Source: Streptomyces sp. GS7 (GTDB taxonomy: Bacteria > Actinomycetota > Actinomycetes > Streptomycetales > Streptomycetaceae). Taken from it: a stretch of 64,000 bases of DNA. The stretch's first letter is position 1, and every line of letters starts with the position of its first letter. A program made the position numbers and the translations under genes. The notes under the pieces were generated by a model. It ran no database searches. It was not told where the DNA came from and saw only the letters and a program-made list of their open reading frames with translations. The stretch spans positions 5,945,501-6,009,500 of the forward strand of contig NZ_CP047146.1 of assembly GCF_009834125.1 (NCBI RefSeq), given 5' to 3'. Shown in pieces: positions 34,704 to 44,115 of the stretch.

Positions 34704-37217
34704 GTGACCCTCATCGATCATCTGCCGAACGACGCCGACCCCGATGCCCTCTTCGAAGCCTTTTCGGGCTGGGCCGAGCAGCAGGGCATCGCGCTCTACC
34801 CTGCCCAGGAGGAGGCGCTGATCGAAGTGGTCTCGGGGGCGAACGTCATCCTGTCCACCCCCACCGGCTCCGGAAAGAGCCTGGTGGCGGCCGGCGCGCA
34901 CTTCACCGCTCTCGCCAACGACCAGGTCACGTTCTACACCGCGCCCATCAAGGCGCTGGTCTCGGAGAAGTTCTTCGACCTCTGCAAGCTCTTCGGCACC
35001 GAGAACGTCGGCATGCTCACCGGTGACGCGTCGGTCAACGCGGATGCGCCGGTCATCTGCTGCACCGCCGAGGTGCTCGCCTCGATAGCGCTGCGTGACG
35101 GCAAGCACGCCGACATCGGCCAGGTCGTGATGGACGAGTTCCATTTCTACGCCGAGCCGGACCGCGGCTGGGCCTGGCAGATTCCGCTGCTGGAGCTGCC
35201 GCAGGCGCAGTTCATCCTGATGTCGGCGACGCTCGGCGACATGTCGCGGTTCGAGGAGGACCTGACCCGGCGCACCGGCAAGCCGACGTCGGTGGTGCGC
35301 TCCGCGACCCGGCCCGTTCCGCTGTCGTACGAGTACCGCACGACGGCGCTGACGGAGACGCTGACCGAACTGCTGGAGACCCGCCAGTCGCCGGTCTACA
35401 TCGTGCACTTCACCCAGGCCGCCGCCGTGGAGCGAGCGCAGGCGCTGATGAGCATCAACATGTGCACCCGCGCCGAGAAGGACGAGATCGCCAAGCTCAT
35501 CGGGAACTTTCGCTTCACCACCAAGTTCGGGCGCAACCTGTCGCGGTACGTCCGGCACGGCATCGGCGTGCACCACGCCGGCATGCTGCCGAAGTACCGC
35601 CGGCTCGTCGAGAAGCTGGCCCAGGCAGGGCTGCTGAAGGTCATCTGCGGTACCGACACGCTCGGCGTCGGGGTCAATGTCCCCATCCGTACGGTGCTGT
35701 TCACCGCGCTGACCAAGTACGACGGGACGCGGGTGCGGACGCTGCGGGCCCGCGAGTTCCACCAGATCGCGGGCCGCGCCGGCCGGGCGGGTTTCGACAC
35801 GGCGGGCTTTGTGGTGGCGCAGGCTCCCGAGCATGTCGTGGAGAACGAGAAGGCGCTGGCGAAGGCGGGCGACGATCCGAAGAAGCGCCGCAAGGTCGTC
35901 CGCAAGAAGGCGCCGGAGGGCTTCGTCAACTGGGGCGAGAACACCTTCGAGAAGCTCATCGCGTCCGATCCCGAGCCGCTGACCTCGCGCTTCCGTGTGA
36001 CGCACGCGATGCTGCTGTCGGTGATCGCCCGGCCGGGCAACGCCTTCGAGGCGATGCGCCGGCTCCTGGAGGACAACCACGAGCCGCGGCGGAACCAGCT
36101 GCGGCACATCCGCCGCGCGATCGCGATCTACCGCTCCCTCGTGGACGGCGGGATCGTGGAGCGGCTCCCGGAGCCGGACGCGGAGGGCCGGATCGTCCGG
36201 CTCACCGTCGACCTCCAGCAGGACTTCGCGCTCAACCAGCCGCTGTCGACGTTCGCACTGGCCGCGTTCGACCTGCTCGACCCCGAGTCGCCGTCGTACG
36301 CCCTGGACATGGTCTCGGTCGTGGAGTCCACTCTCGACGACCCCCGGCAGATCCTGGCCGCCCAGCAGAACAAGGCGCGGGGCGAGGCGGTCGCCCAGAT
36401 GAAGGCCGACGGCGTCGAGTACGAGGAGCGCATGGAGCGCCTCATGGACGTCGAGTACCCCAAGCCGCTCGACGAGCTGCTGTCGCACGCCTACGGCCTC
36501 TACCGCAAGAGCCACCCGTGGGTCGGCGACCACCCGCTGTCGCCGAAGTCGGTCATCCGCGATATGTACGAACGCGCCATGACCTTCACGGAGTTCACCT
36601 CCTTCTACGAGCTGGCGCGCACCGAGGGCATCGTCCTGCGCTACCTGGCGAGCGCCTTCAAGGCCCTGGACCACACCGTGCCGGACGATCTGAAGTCGGA
36701 GGACTTCCAGGACATCGTCGCCTGGCTGGGCGAGATGGTCCGGCAGGTCGACTCCAGTCTGCTGGACGAATGGGAGCAGCTCGCCAATCCGGAGGAGGAG
36801 ACCGCGGACGAGGCGGCCGAGCGCGCCGACCAGGTCCGGCCGGTCACGGCCAACGCGCGGGCGTTCCGCGTCCTCGTCCGCAATGCGATGTTCCGGCGGG
36901 TGGAGCTGGCGGCACTGGACAAGGTCGAGGAACTCGGCGAGATGGATGCGGAGTCCGGGTGGGACGCGGACGCCTGGGGCGAGGCCATGGACGCCTACTG
37001 GGACGAGTACGACGAGCTGGGCACCGGCCCGGACGCGCGCGGCCCCAAGCTCCTGCAGATCGAGGAGGATGCCCAACACGGGCTGTGGAAGGTGCGGCAG
37101 ACGTTCGCCGACCCGAACGGCGATCACGACTGGGGCGTCTCCGCCGAGGTGGACCTGGCCGCCTCCGACGAGGAGGGGCGCGCGGTGGTGAGGGTCACGG
37201 ATGTGGGGCAGTTGTGA
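34704..37217 (+). CDS. Ski2-like DEAD/DEAH-box RNA helicase with DUF3516-type C-terminus
   Basis: An 837-residue superfamily 2 helicase. Motifs in order: Q-region YPAQEEALIEV, motif I STPTGSGKSLVA, motif II MDEFHFY (DEFH box), motif III MSATLGDMSRF, then HHAGMLPKYRR, GTDTLGVGVNVPIRTVLF and motif [14 protein letters not shown]. The C-terminal about 350 residues fit the actinobacterial DUF3516 region. It is likely to unwind RNA in decay or ribosome maturation, by analogy with Ski2/Mtr4. The start GTG at 34704 gives the family's usual N-terminus; longer upstream frames look non-coding. The thioesterase gene follows after about 50 nt. Confidence 0.93.
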   Translation: MTLIDHLPNDADPDALFEAFSGWAEQQGIALYPAQEEALIEVVSGANVILSTPTGSGKSLVAAGAHFTALANDQVTFYTAPIKALVSEKFFDLCKLFGTENVGMLTGDASVNADAPVICCTAEVLASIALRDGKHADIGQVVMDEFHFYAEPDRGWAWQIPLLELPQAQFILMSATLGDMSRFEEDLTRRTGKPTSVVRSATRPVPLSYEYRTTALTETLTELLETRQSPVYIVHFTQAAAVERAQALMSINMCTRAEKDEIAKLIGNFRFTTKFGRNLSRYVRHGIGVHHAGMLPKYRRLVEKLAQAGLLKVICGTDTLGVGVNVPIRTVLFTALTKYDGTRVRTLRAREFHQIAGRAGRAGFDTAGFVVAQAPEHVVENEKALAKAGDDPKKRRKVVRKKAPEGFVNWGENTFEKLIASDPEPLTSRFRVTHAMLLSVIARPGNAFEAMRRLLEDNHEPRRNQLRHIRRAIAIYRSLVDGGIVERLPEPDAEGRIVRLTVDLQQDFALNQPLSTFALAAFDLLDPESPSYALDMVSVVESTLDDPRQILAAQQNKARGEAVAQMKADGVEYEERMERLMDVEYPKPLDELLSHAYGLYRKSHPWVGDHPLSPKSVIRDMYERAMTFTEFTSFYELARTEGIVLRYLASAFKALDHTVPDDLKSEDFQDIVAWLGEMVRQVDSSLLDEWEQLANPEEETADEAAERADQVRPVTANARAFRVLVRNAMFRRVELAALDKVEELGEMDAESGWDADAWGEAMDAYWDEYDELGTGPDARGPKLLQIEEDAQHGLWKVRQTFADPNGDHDWGVSAEVDLAASDEEGRAVVRVTDVGQL

Positions 37218-37266
37218 GGCGACGGCTTCGCCCGAGGCCGCCGAAGGAGATGACGGAGGACCACCG

Positions 37267-38133
37267 GTGACGACGAATCCGGCCGAGAAGCTGGTCGATC
37301 TGCTGGACCTCGAACAGATCGAGGTGAACATCTTCCGGGGCCGCAGCCCCCAGGAGAGCCTCCAGCGGGTCTTCGGCGGGCAGGTCGCAGGCCAGGCGCT
37401 GGTGGCTGCCGGGCGGACCGCCGAAGGGGACCGCCCGGTCCACTCGCTGCACGCGTACTTCCTGCGCCCCGGCCGGCCCGGGGTGCCGATCGTGTACCAG
37501 GTCGAGCGGGTTCGCGACGGGCGGTCCTTCACCACCCGCCGGGTCGTCGCCGTCCAGCAGGGACGCACGATCTTCAATCTGACCGCCTCCTTCCACAAGC
37601 CGGAACCCGGCTTCGAACACCAACTGCCGATGCGCCGGGCCGTACCCGACCCGGACGATCTGCCGAACGTCGCGGAAGAGGTCCGCGAGCACCTGGGCGG
37701 TCTGCCCGAGTCGCTGGAGCGGATGGCGCGCCGGCAGCCGTTCGACATCCGGTACGTCGACCGGCTGCGCTGGACGCCGGACGAGATCGAGGGCGCGGAG
37801 CCGCGCAGCGCCGTCTGGATGCGCGCGGTCGGACCGCTGGGTGACGATCCACTCGTGCACACCTGCGCGCTGACCTACGCCAGCGACATGACCCTGCTGG
37901 ACGCGGTCCGGATCCCGATCGAGCCCCTCTGGGGCCCGCGCGGCTTCGACATGGCCTCCCTCGACCACGCCATGTGGTTCCACCGCCCCTTCCGCGCGGA
38001 CGAGTGGTTCCTCTACGACCAGGAGTCCCCGATCGCCACCGGCGGCCGCGGCCTGGCCCGCGGACGGATCTACGACCGCGAGGGCAGGCTGCTCGTCTCC
38101 GTCGTCCAGGAGGGATTGTTTAGGGCACTGTAG
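37267..38133 (+). CDS. tesB: Acyl-CoA thioesterase II
   Basis: A 288-residue double hot-dog protein, the usual TesB length. It hydrolyses acyl-CoA to free acid and CoA. Conserved parts are LLDLEQIEVNIFRG, QRVFGGQVAGQALVAA, HSLHAYFLRPG, the C-terminal half with LDHAMWFHRPFRADEWFLYDQESP, and GRIYDREGRLLVSVVQEGLFR. GGAGGA precedes the GTG at 37267. Its last 14 bp overlap the convergent DUF6397-like gene. Confidence 0.94.
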   Translation: MTTNPAEKLVDLLDLEQIEVNIFRGRSPQESLQRVFGGQVAGQALVAAGRTAEGDRPVHSLHAYFLRPGRPGVPIVYQVERVRDGRSFTTRRVVAVQQGRTIFNLTASFHKPEPGFEHQLPMRRAVPDPDDLPNVAEEVREHLGGLPESLERMARRQPFDIRYVDRLRWTPDEIEGAEPRSAVWMRAVGPLGDDPLVHTCALTYASDMTLLDAVRIPIEPLWGPRGFDMASLDHAMWFHRPFRADEWFLYDQESPIATGGRGLARGRIYDREGRLLVSVVQEGLFRAL

Positions 38134-39013
38134 GAAGTGTCCGACCATCCCCGGAGGGGCTGTTCCGCAAGCTGGGCGGCTGAAGCGGGCGGCGGGCGGT
38201 GGTGGTTGGGGCGGTCGGTGTCCTTGGTCGTCCGGGGTCGTCCCGGCGGGCCTCTTCGAGGGACCGGGAGAGGCTGACGCGGTACCACATCACCTCGTCG
38301 AACTCCTCGGCCGTCAGGACCCGTTCGAAGGCTTCACGGGCCGCGGAGGTCGCCGTGATCATGGAGGCGAGTGCCGGGCGCAGCCTGCGGAGCAGCGTGC
38401 GCTCCAGCGGGTCCTGGGCGACCGAGGCCAGTTCTTCCGGAGGGAGTACGGCGGCGATCACCGCGGCCGAGGCCCAGGGGTCGTCGGTCTGGCGCATGAG
38501 CTGGGCGACCCGGCGGCTGCGCCATTCCCGAGCCCGCCAGTCCTGCCCGTTGTTGAGCATCACCCGCATCGCGGCCGGGGTGCTGCCCTGCATCAGCTCC
38601 GGCTGGCGCTCCGCGAACTCCGCGATCTCCGTGGCGAGATAGAGCCAGACCACGGCGCCGAAGCGGTTCACGTAGAACCGGACGGGACTCACGCAGCCGG
38701 CGCGGGTCAGCCGCAGGGCCCGGCCGGGGCCGATGCCCATCAGCGTCGCGGCCTCGTTCGTGGTGAGGGTGCGGAGGCGTTCGCGCAGCGCCTCCGGGAA
38801 GCCCGGCTCGGCCTGCAGCCGGGCGATCTCCTCCGCCGGGACCCGGCGCCGCGCCGGCGGCCCGGCACGACCCGGCCGGTCCGCCGGCCCGGCCGGGACC
38901 GTCCGTACCTGCCCGAGCTGGGTGGCGAGCTCGAACTCGCCGCTCCGCAGCTCCAGTTCCCGGGCCGCCCGCCCCATCGCGAGCGTCTGCCGCCCATCGC
39001 ACATCACTGTCAT
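38120..39013 (-). CDS. DUF6397-like protein
   Basis: A 297-residue protein of an actinomycete-only family (assignment from remembered features). The N-terminus has AARELELRSGEFELATQLGQVRT and a Gly/Pro/Arg linker. The middle holds GIGPGRALRLTRAGCVSPVRFYVNRFGAVVWLYLATEI, which looks like a helix-turn-helix with a following strand, then REWRSRRVAQLMRQTDDPWASAAVIAAVLPPEELASV. A DNA-binding or regulatory role is only suggested by this shape. The Pro/Thr-rich tail runs into the 3' end of tesB on the other strand. Confidence 0.7.
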   Translation of the reverse strand: MTVMCDGRQTLAMGRAARELELRSGEFELATQLGQVRTVPAGPADRPGRAGPPARRRVPAEEIARLQAEPGFPEALRERLRTLTTNEAATLMGIGPGRALRLTRAGCVSPVRFYVNRFGAVVWLYLATEIAEFAERQPELMQGSTPAAMRVMLNNGQDWRAREWRSRRVAQLMRQTDDPWASAAVIAAVLPPEELASVAQDPLERTLLRRLRPALASMITATSAAREAFERVLTAEEFDEVMWYRVSLSRSLEEARRDDPGRPRTPTAPTTTARRPLQPPSLRNSPSGDGRTLPTVP

Positions 39014-39091
39014 GTTGCTTCCCCCGCAACTCGGTCCATCACTGACAGTGACGACTGTGCCGCGGTTGACGACACCGAGTCAACGCCCGCC

Positions 39092-39499
39092 TCAAGCCTG
39101 TGGATAAGTCTCCGGCCGGCGGGCCGCGACGCCCAGGTGCTCCCCCACGCGATTGACCAACAGCGTCATTTCGTACGCGATCTGGCCCATGTCGGCGTCG
39201 GCTCCGGCCAGCACACACAGGCAGCTGCCGTCCCCCGCCGCCGTCACGAACAGCACCCCGTCGTCGAACTCGATCATGGTCTGGCGTACCCGTCCGATAC
39301 GGAAGTGGAGTGCCGACCCCTTCGCCAGACTGTGCAGCCCCGAGGCCACCGCCGCGAGATGCTCGGCGTCCTCCCGCTCCAGCCCCTGGCTCACGCCGGT
39401 CACCAGCCCGTCGTTGGAGAGCACCAACGCGTGCCGCACCTTCTCCACCCGTTTGGTCAGGTCGTCCAGCAGCCAGTCGAGTCCGCTGCTCAATGCCAT
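39092..39499 (-). CDS. Roadblock/LC7-domain protein, conservon CvnB type
   Basis: A 135-residue protein of the roadblock/LC7 fold. SGLDWLLDDLTKRVEKVRHALVLSNDGLVTGVS and HLAAVASGLHSLAKGS are typical of CvnB-like proteins. In Streptomyces conservons, CvnA (kinase-like), CvnB (roadblock), CvnC (DUF742) and CvnD (GTPase) are encoded together and form a membrane signalling complex. Here only B and D-like genes exist, on the same strand but about 650 nt apart with a PPOX gene opposite between them. GAGGAA precedes the ATG. Confidence 0.88.
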   Translation of the reverse strand: MALSSGLDWLLDDLTKRVEKVRHALVLSNDGLVTGVSQGLEREDAEHLAAVASGLHSLAKGSALHFRIGRVRQTMIEFDDGVLFVTAAGDGSCLCVLAGADADMGQIAYEMTLLVNRVGEHLGVAARRPETYPQA

Positions 39500-39665
39500 G
39501 CCGGTTCCTCCCCGTATCCCCGTCCGCACGCGCGGCCGGACGGCAGTTCGCGGTCCGTCCGCAGACTGCCGTGCCAGCCTGTCCCAGGTCTGCCGTCTCG
39601 GCAAGCGGCACTACGCCCGGCGCGCCAAGTACCGCGGGGACCGTGCCGGCGGCCAGGATGTCGGC

Positions 39666-40094
39666 ATGGCGCGGAAGATGACCGAGGACGAGTGGCGGGC
39701 GTTCCTTTCCGAGGGCACCCGTACCGGAAAGCTGTCGACTGTACGGGCCGACGGGAGCCCGCACGTCGCTCCGGTGTCGTTCCTCATGGTCGGTGACGAG
39801 TTGGTGTTCAACACCGGCAGGAAGTCGGTCAAGGGTCGCAACCTCGCCCGCGATGGCAGGGTGGCGCTCTGCGTCGACGACGAACGGCCGCCGTTCGCGT
39901 TCGTCGTCGTGCACGGGACGGCGGAACTCAGCGAGGATCTCGCGGACGTGCGGCACTGGGCGACCCGGATCGCGGCCCGCTATGTGGGCGAGGAGCGCGC
40001 ACGGGAGTACGGCGCCCGCAACGGCGTGCCGGGCGAACTGGTGGTCCGGGTCAGGATCGACAAGGTGGTCGCGGTCGCCGATCTCGCGAGCTGA
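39666..40094 (+). CDS. PPOX-class (split beta-barrel) F420- or FMN-dependent oxidoreductase
   Basis: A 142-residue flavin-reductase-like split beta-barrel protein. MTEDEWRAFLSEGTRTGKLSTVRADGSPHVAPVSF is the classic start of this family, and FNTGRKSVKGRNLARDGRVALCVDDERPPFAFVVVHGTAEL covers the cofactor-binding strands. In actinomycetes many members use F420. The substrate is unknown. It sits on the plus strand between the two conservon-type genes. Confidence 0.9.
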   Translation: MARKMTEDEWRAFLSEGTRTGKLSTVRADGSPHVAPVSFLMVGDELVFNTGRKSVKGRNLARDGRVALCVDDERPPFAFVVVHGTAELSEDLADVRHWATRIAARYVGEERAREYGARNGVPGELVVRVRIDKVVAVADLAS

Positions 40095-40144
40095 CGGGCG
40101 GGGACGGCGCGGTTCAGCCGGTGCCCGCGCCGCCCCGCCGTGGG

Positions 40145-40759
40145 TCAGCCCACGGAATCCAGCTGCCGGGCGGAGCGCAGCCGCCCGGCGTGCTCGACGA
40201 GACGGACCAGCACCTCCTTGCCCGAGTCGCGGTCCCTCGCGTCACAGAGGACGACGGGGGTGCCGCGGTCCAGGTCCAGGGCGTGGGAGACCTCGTCGGC
40301 ACCGTAGGACCGGCCCTCCGCAAAGCAGTTGACGGCCACGAGGAACGGTATCGCGCGGCGCTCGAAGTAGTCGACGGCCGGGAAGCAGTCCTGCAGCCGG
40401 CGGGTGTCGGCCAGCACCACGGCCCCCAGGGCGCCCTCCGACAGGTCGTCCCACAGGAACCAGAACCGGTCCTGCCCAGGAGTGCCGAAGAGGTACAGGG
40501 CGAGGCCGTCCCTGATGGTGATGCGGCCGAAGTCCATCGCCACGGTGGTACTCGTCTTGCCGTCCACTCCCCCGGTGTCGTCCACGGATTGACCCGCCTC
40601 ACTGAGGCGTTCCTCGGTGCGCAGCGGCCGGATCTCACTGACCGAGCCGACCAGGGTGGTCTTGCCCGCCCCGAATCCGCCCGCGACTAAGATTTTCAGC
40701 GACAATTCGGGGTCGGGGTCCAGGGCTGCGCCTTCCGGGGCCCCTTGTGCGGCGTTCAT
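40145..40759 (-). CDS. Small GTPase-like ATP/GTP-binding protein, conservon CvnD type
   Basis: A 204-residue P-loop protein. Motifs: G1 VAGGFGAGKTTLVGSVSEI, the switch region STTVAMDFGRI, G3-like LFGTPGQDRFWFLW, and VLADTRRL and AVNCFAEG in the place of G4. This matches CvnD and MglA-like GTPases of Streptomyces conservons. It may pair with the CvnB-like protein downstream. A CvnA kinase-like gene and DUF742 CvnC are missing here. GGAGACGGCC precedes the ATG. Confidence 0.9.
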   Translation of the reverse strand: MNAAQGAPEGAALDPDPELSLKILVAGGFGAGKTTLVGSVSEIRPLRTEERLSEAGQSVDDTGGVDGKTSTTVAMDFGRITIRDGLALYLFGTPGQDRFWFLWDDLSEGALGAVVLADTRRLQDCFPAVDYFERRAIPFLVAVNCFAEGRSYGADEVSHALDLDRGTPVVLCDARDRDSGKEVLVRLVEHAGRLRSARQLDSVG

Positions 40760-41006
40760 CGGCCGTCTCCTTCAGGGTGCGGGTCCCGCGCATCGCGGGG
40801 CGTGCGGATCCATGGCTCGGCAGGGGGAGCCGACGGCGGCACGGAGCGCCGTCCGAAATCCATGGCGAGGACCGTACCGCCCGCTGATCGGGATGTCCTC
40901 GAATTCACGAAAGCTGTCAAAGGCTCTGGTCAAGATGGTCTCCGGCCAAGCCGATTACCGCACACCCGTTCCCCTGCGGCCGGTGCCCATGGGGGAACAT
41001 GAGCCC

Positions 41007-42497
41007 ATGACGCAGCAGCAGTCGGAGCGGCGGCACGGCCCGCCCGCGGGCGGGCACACCACGGCGGGCACCGTGGAGCGCAACGGCATCGACCCGGTTC
41101 CGGAGGCCGAGCGGCACGGCACGCCCCGGTCCCTGTTCTGGCCGTGGGCCGCGTCCGGGCTGTCCCTGCTGTCCATCGCCTACGGGAGCTACCTCATGGG
41201 CCTCGGGCTCAACCCCTGGCAGGCGGTGGCCACCGGAGTCATCGGCTACGTGCTGTCGTTCGTCCTCGTCGGCGTGGTCTCGATCGCCGGGGCGCGTACG
41301 GGGGCGCCCACGATGGCCATCGGGCGGGCCTCCTTCGGGCGACAGGGCAACAAGCTGCCCACCTTGTTCAGTTATGTCTCGAACGTCGGCTGGGAGACCG
41401 TACTGGTCGCGCTCTCCTCGCTGGGCGGAGCCGCCATCCTGGCGCGTGTCTCGCCCGAGGTCTTCGCCCAACCCGACGGGCGGTCCCCGACCACCGGGGC
41501 CCAGGCCCTGTGCTTCGCCGTGACCGCCGTCTCCGTGGTCGTCGTCGGGATCTACGGGCATGCGCTGATCATGAAGGTGCAGACCTATGTGACCGGCGCG
41601 ATCACCATCACGACGGTGGTCTACATGGCGCTGATGGCCGGCCGTGTCCACCCGTCCGCCCTCGTGCACGGCCCGCCGGCCGATCTCGGCACCGCCATCG
41701 GGGGCGTGGTCTTCGCGATGACGCTCCTGGGGCTGGGGTGGGTCAACTGCGGTGCCGACTACAGCCGTTACCTGCCCCGAAGGAGCAGCGGCCGGGCGAT
41801 CGCCGGCTGGACGACGCTGGGCGGGGTGCTGGCCCCTGTGGTGCTGCTGGTCTTCGGGGTGCTGCTGAACGCCGGTGACCCCGCGCTCGCGCGGGCGGCG
41901 GCCGCCGACCCCGTGGGCGCGCTGGCCGCCGAGCTGCCGACCTGGTTCCTGGTGCCGTATCTGCTGACGGCCATCGGGGGCTTCGCCTCCGGGGCGATCA
42001 TGGACATCTACAGCTCGGGAATGGCGATGCTGGCCCTCGGCATCCCCGTCCGCCGGCATCTCGCGGTGCTGGTGGACGGTGTGCTGATGGCGGCGGGTGG
42101 CTGGTACGTGCTGTTCGTCTCGCCCGGTTTCTTCGCCACGTTCCAGGCGTTCCTGTCCATCATCGGGGTGGCGATGGCCGGCTGGACGGCGGTCTTCCTG
42201 GTCGAGCAGTGGCGCCGCCGCCGGACCGGCTTCGCTCTGGCCGCCGTACCCGCCGTGGGATGGCCGGCGGTGCTCTCCCTGGCCGTCGCCACCGCCGTCG
42301 GGCTCGGCCTGATCACGTCCGCGGATCCGCACATCGCCCGGGTGGTGGGCTATCTGCTCACCGACAGCGCCGCACACGGCACCCTGGGCGCCATGAACCT
42401 CGGCGTCGTGGTCGCCCTGCTCGTCGCGGGCGCCCTGTACGCCGCCACCGCCCCGTTGGCCAACCCCCGTCCCGCAGCCCCCGAAGGAACCCGATGA
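41007..42497 (+). CDS. NCS1-family nucleobase/cytosine permease (CodB-like)
   Basis: A 496-residue, about 12-helix cation symporter. WAASGLSLLSIAYGSYLMGLGLNPWQAV is the NCS1 first helix pair. GARTGAPTMAIGRASFGRQGN holds the family's substrate-loop signature, and GWVNCGADYSRYLP is typical of the CodB/FurD branch. It imports cytosine, purines or allantoin; the exact substrate is open. The ATG at 41007 has GGGGGAA upstream; an ATG at 40989 is also in frame. It overlaps the methyltransferase by ATGA. Confidence 0.9.
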   Translation: MTQQQSERRHGPPAGGHTTAGTVERNGIDPVPEAERHGTPRSLFWPWAASGLSLLSIAYGSYLMGLGLNPWQAVATGVIGYVLSFVLVGVVSIAGARTGAPTMAIGRASFGRQGNKLPTLFSYVSNVGWETVLVALSSLGGAAILARVSPEVFAQPDGRSPTTGAQALCFAVTAVSVVVVGIYGHALIMKVQTYVTGAITITTVVYMALMAGRVHPSALVHGPPADLGTAIGGVVFAMTLLGLGWVNCGADYSRYLPRRSSGRAIAGWTTLGGVLAPVVLLVFGVLLNAGDPALARAAAADPVGALAAELPTWFLVPYLLTAIGGFASGAIMDIYSSGMAMLALGIPVRRHLAVLVDGVLMAAGGWYVLFVSPGFFATFQAFLSIIGVAMAGWTAVFLVEQWRRRRTGFALAAVPAVGWPAVLSLAVATAVGLGLITSADPHIARVVGYLLTDSAAHGTLGAMNLGVVVALLVAGALYAATAPLANPRPAAPEGTR

Positions 42498-43105
42498 CCG
42501 ACCACCACGCCGACCGGCCGCACGAGGTCCGCGCGTTCTTCGCGCCGCGCGCCGCGAGTTGGGACGCCAAGTTCCCGGATGACGGCCCCGCCTACGCGGC
42601 GGGCGTCGCCGAACTGTCGCTCCGGAGAGGCGATCACGTCCTGGACGCCGGCTGCGGCACGGGACGCGCCCTGCCGGCCCTCAGAGAGGCCGTGGGAGCG
42701 CGCGGAACGGTGCTGGGCGCGGACCTCACCCCGGAGATGCTGCACGCCGCCGTACGGGCCGGACGCGGCGCCCACGGGGCCCTGCTGCTCGGCGATGTGA
42801 CCCGGCTCCCGCTCCGCGGCGCCGCCCTGGACGCCGTGTTCGCCGCGGGGCTGATCTCCCATCTGCCCGACTGCGCGGGCGGACTGTCCGAACTGGCCAG
42901 GGTCGTCCGCCCCGGTGGCCGGCTGGCCCTCTTCCACCCCGTCGGCCGGGCGGCCCTCGCGGCGCGCAAGGGCCGCCCGCTCACGCCCGGCGACCTCCGG
43001 GCGGAGCCGAACCTGCGGCCCCTCCTGGCCGGCAGCGGCTGGGACCTGGTCCGGTATGTGGACGAGGACTCCCGCTACCTGGCGCTGGCGGTCCGCCGGG
43101 GGTGA
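42494..43105 (+). CDS. SAM-dependent class I methyltransferase
   Basis: A 203-residue Rossmann-fold methyltransferase. Motif I is VLDAGCGTGRALPAL, motif II region TVLGADLTPEML, motif III LLLGDVTRLPL, and LARVVRPGGRLALF is the post-III strand. FFAPRAASWDAKFPDD at the start resembles UbiE/Methyltransf_11 proteins. It is coupled to the permease by ATGA, which suggests a shared, perhaps nucleobase-related role, but nothing in the sequence fixes the substrate. Confidence 0.85.
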   Translation: MTDHHADRPHEVRAFFAPRAASWDAKFPDDGPAYAAGVAELSLRRGDHVLDAGCGTGRALPALREAVGARGTVLGADLTPEMLHAAVRAGRGAHGALLLGDVTRLPLRGAALDAVFAAGLISHLPDCAGGLSELARVVRPGGRLALFHPVGRAALAARKGRPLTPGDLRAEPNLRPLLAGSGWDLVRYVDEDSRYLALAVRRG

Positions 43106-43127
43106 GCCCCCTGGCACACGCCGTCCC

Positions 43128-44024
43128 TCACGATGCCGCCGGGTCCTCCTCATGGGGAACGGGGCAGCCGCCCATCGGGCGCGCGGCGGGGAACGTCCCC
43201 AGCTCGGCCACCCGGAAGCCGTTCGGATAGCCCTTGATCTCCGGGTTCTGGCGGGCGTAGTGCGGGGTGCGGCGGGGCGGCAGCAGCCGCACGGCCCGGG
43301 CGCGCAGCTTGAGGGCGCCGCGTACCGCCTTCCGGACCGCGGGCCTGGGCCGGTCGTAGCGGAAGGCGTCCAGCAGCGTGTCGTCCAGGAGAGCCATGCT
43401 CGCACCGCGCACCACCGGTGCGAGCGGTCCGTACCAGCCCGCCATCAGGTCCAGGGTGGCGTCCGACACCCGGCGGGCGCCGGGATCCCAGCCGAAGTGC
43501 GCTTTCTCGTAGGCGTCGAGGCAGCGAGCGAAGTCCTGGTGGGTCTGCGGGATTTCGGTGATCCCCATGTGGCGCCCGAGGGTGCGGTAGTACGCCGCTA
43601 TGGCGCGCTTCTCGTGCTCGCTCAGCCGCCGCCAGCCGTACCGGTCGATCCAGCGGATCGGCACCACCACGAAGGTGCACAGCACATAGCGCATATCGTC
43701 GTTGCTGATGTCGTAGCTGCGGTGCATCTGGTTGATGCGGCGGAGCGCGGTGCGGCCCTCGTCGCCGTCGAAACCGTGCTCCAGGACGGCGTCCAGGAGG
43801 AGGGCGGTGTCGTCGTAGCGCTTCTGCGTACGGTCCGTCAGTTCCGCGGTCTCGGCGAGCAGTCGGCCGATGCTCGGTACCGCGTAGGTGCGGTAGAGGG
43901 CCAGTTCCAGGGCCCTGGTGAGGTCCCAGGGGAACTCGTAGGTGGCGGTGATCCGGTAGATCCGCAGGAAGTCCCGCTCCGGATCGAGCCGCCGGATCTC
44001 TTCGAGCCAGTCGTAACGCCGCAC
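43128..44024 (-). CDS. MpaB / DUF2236-like oxygenase
   Basis: A 298-residue protein of the MpaB/rubber-oxygenase-like family. INQMHRSYDISNDDMRYVLCTFVVVPIRWIDRYGWRRL carries the conserved His and Asp helix region expected to bind heme b, and EIPQTHQDFARCLDAYE follows as usual. Family members cleave polyisoprenoids or other hydrophobic chains, but many are uncharacterised. It is cytosolic by appearance, with no signal peptide from the GTG at 44024. Confidence 0.8.
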   Translation of the reverse strand: MRRYDWLEEIRRLDPERDFLRIYRITATYEFPWDLTRALELALYRTYAVPSIGRLLAETAELTDRTQKRYDDTALLLDAVLEHGFDGDEGRTALRRINQMHRSYDISNDDMRYVLCTFVVVPIRWIDRYGWRRLSEHEKRAIAAYYRTLGRHMGITEIPQTHQDFARCLDAYEKAHFGWDPGARRVSDATLDLMAGWYGPLAPVVRGASMALLDDTLLDAFRYDRPRPAVRKAVRGALKLRARAVRLLPPRRTPHYARQNPEIKGYPNGFRVAELGTFPAARPMGGCPVPHEEDPAAS

Positions 44025-44115
44025 CTGCTGTCCGTCCCTTCGTCAGCCGAAGTTCCAACATTAGGCGCTGCGGGCACACTTCAACGACGGTACGGGCGCC
44101 GGATCGGGAGTCGGG

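Noticed and set aside
33783..37862. Very long minus-strand open frame (over 1300 codons) opposite the helicase and tesB
   Set aside because: It is the mirror of real genes in high-GC DNA. It has no domain, and the plus strand carries all helicase and thioesterase motifs.
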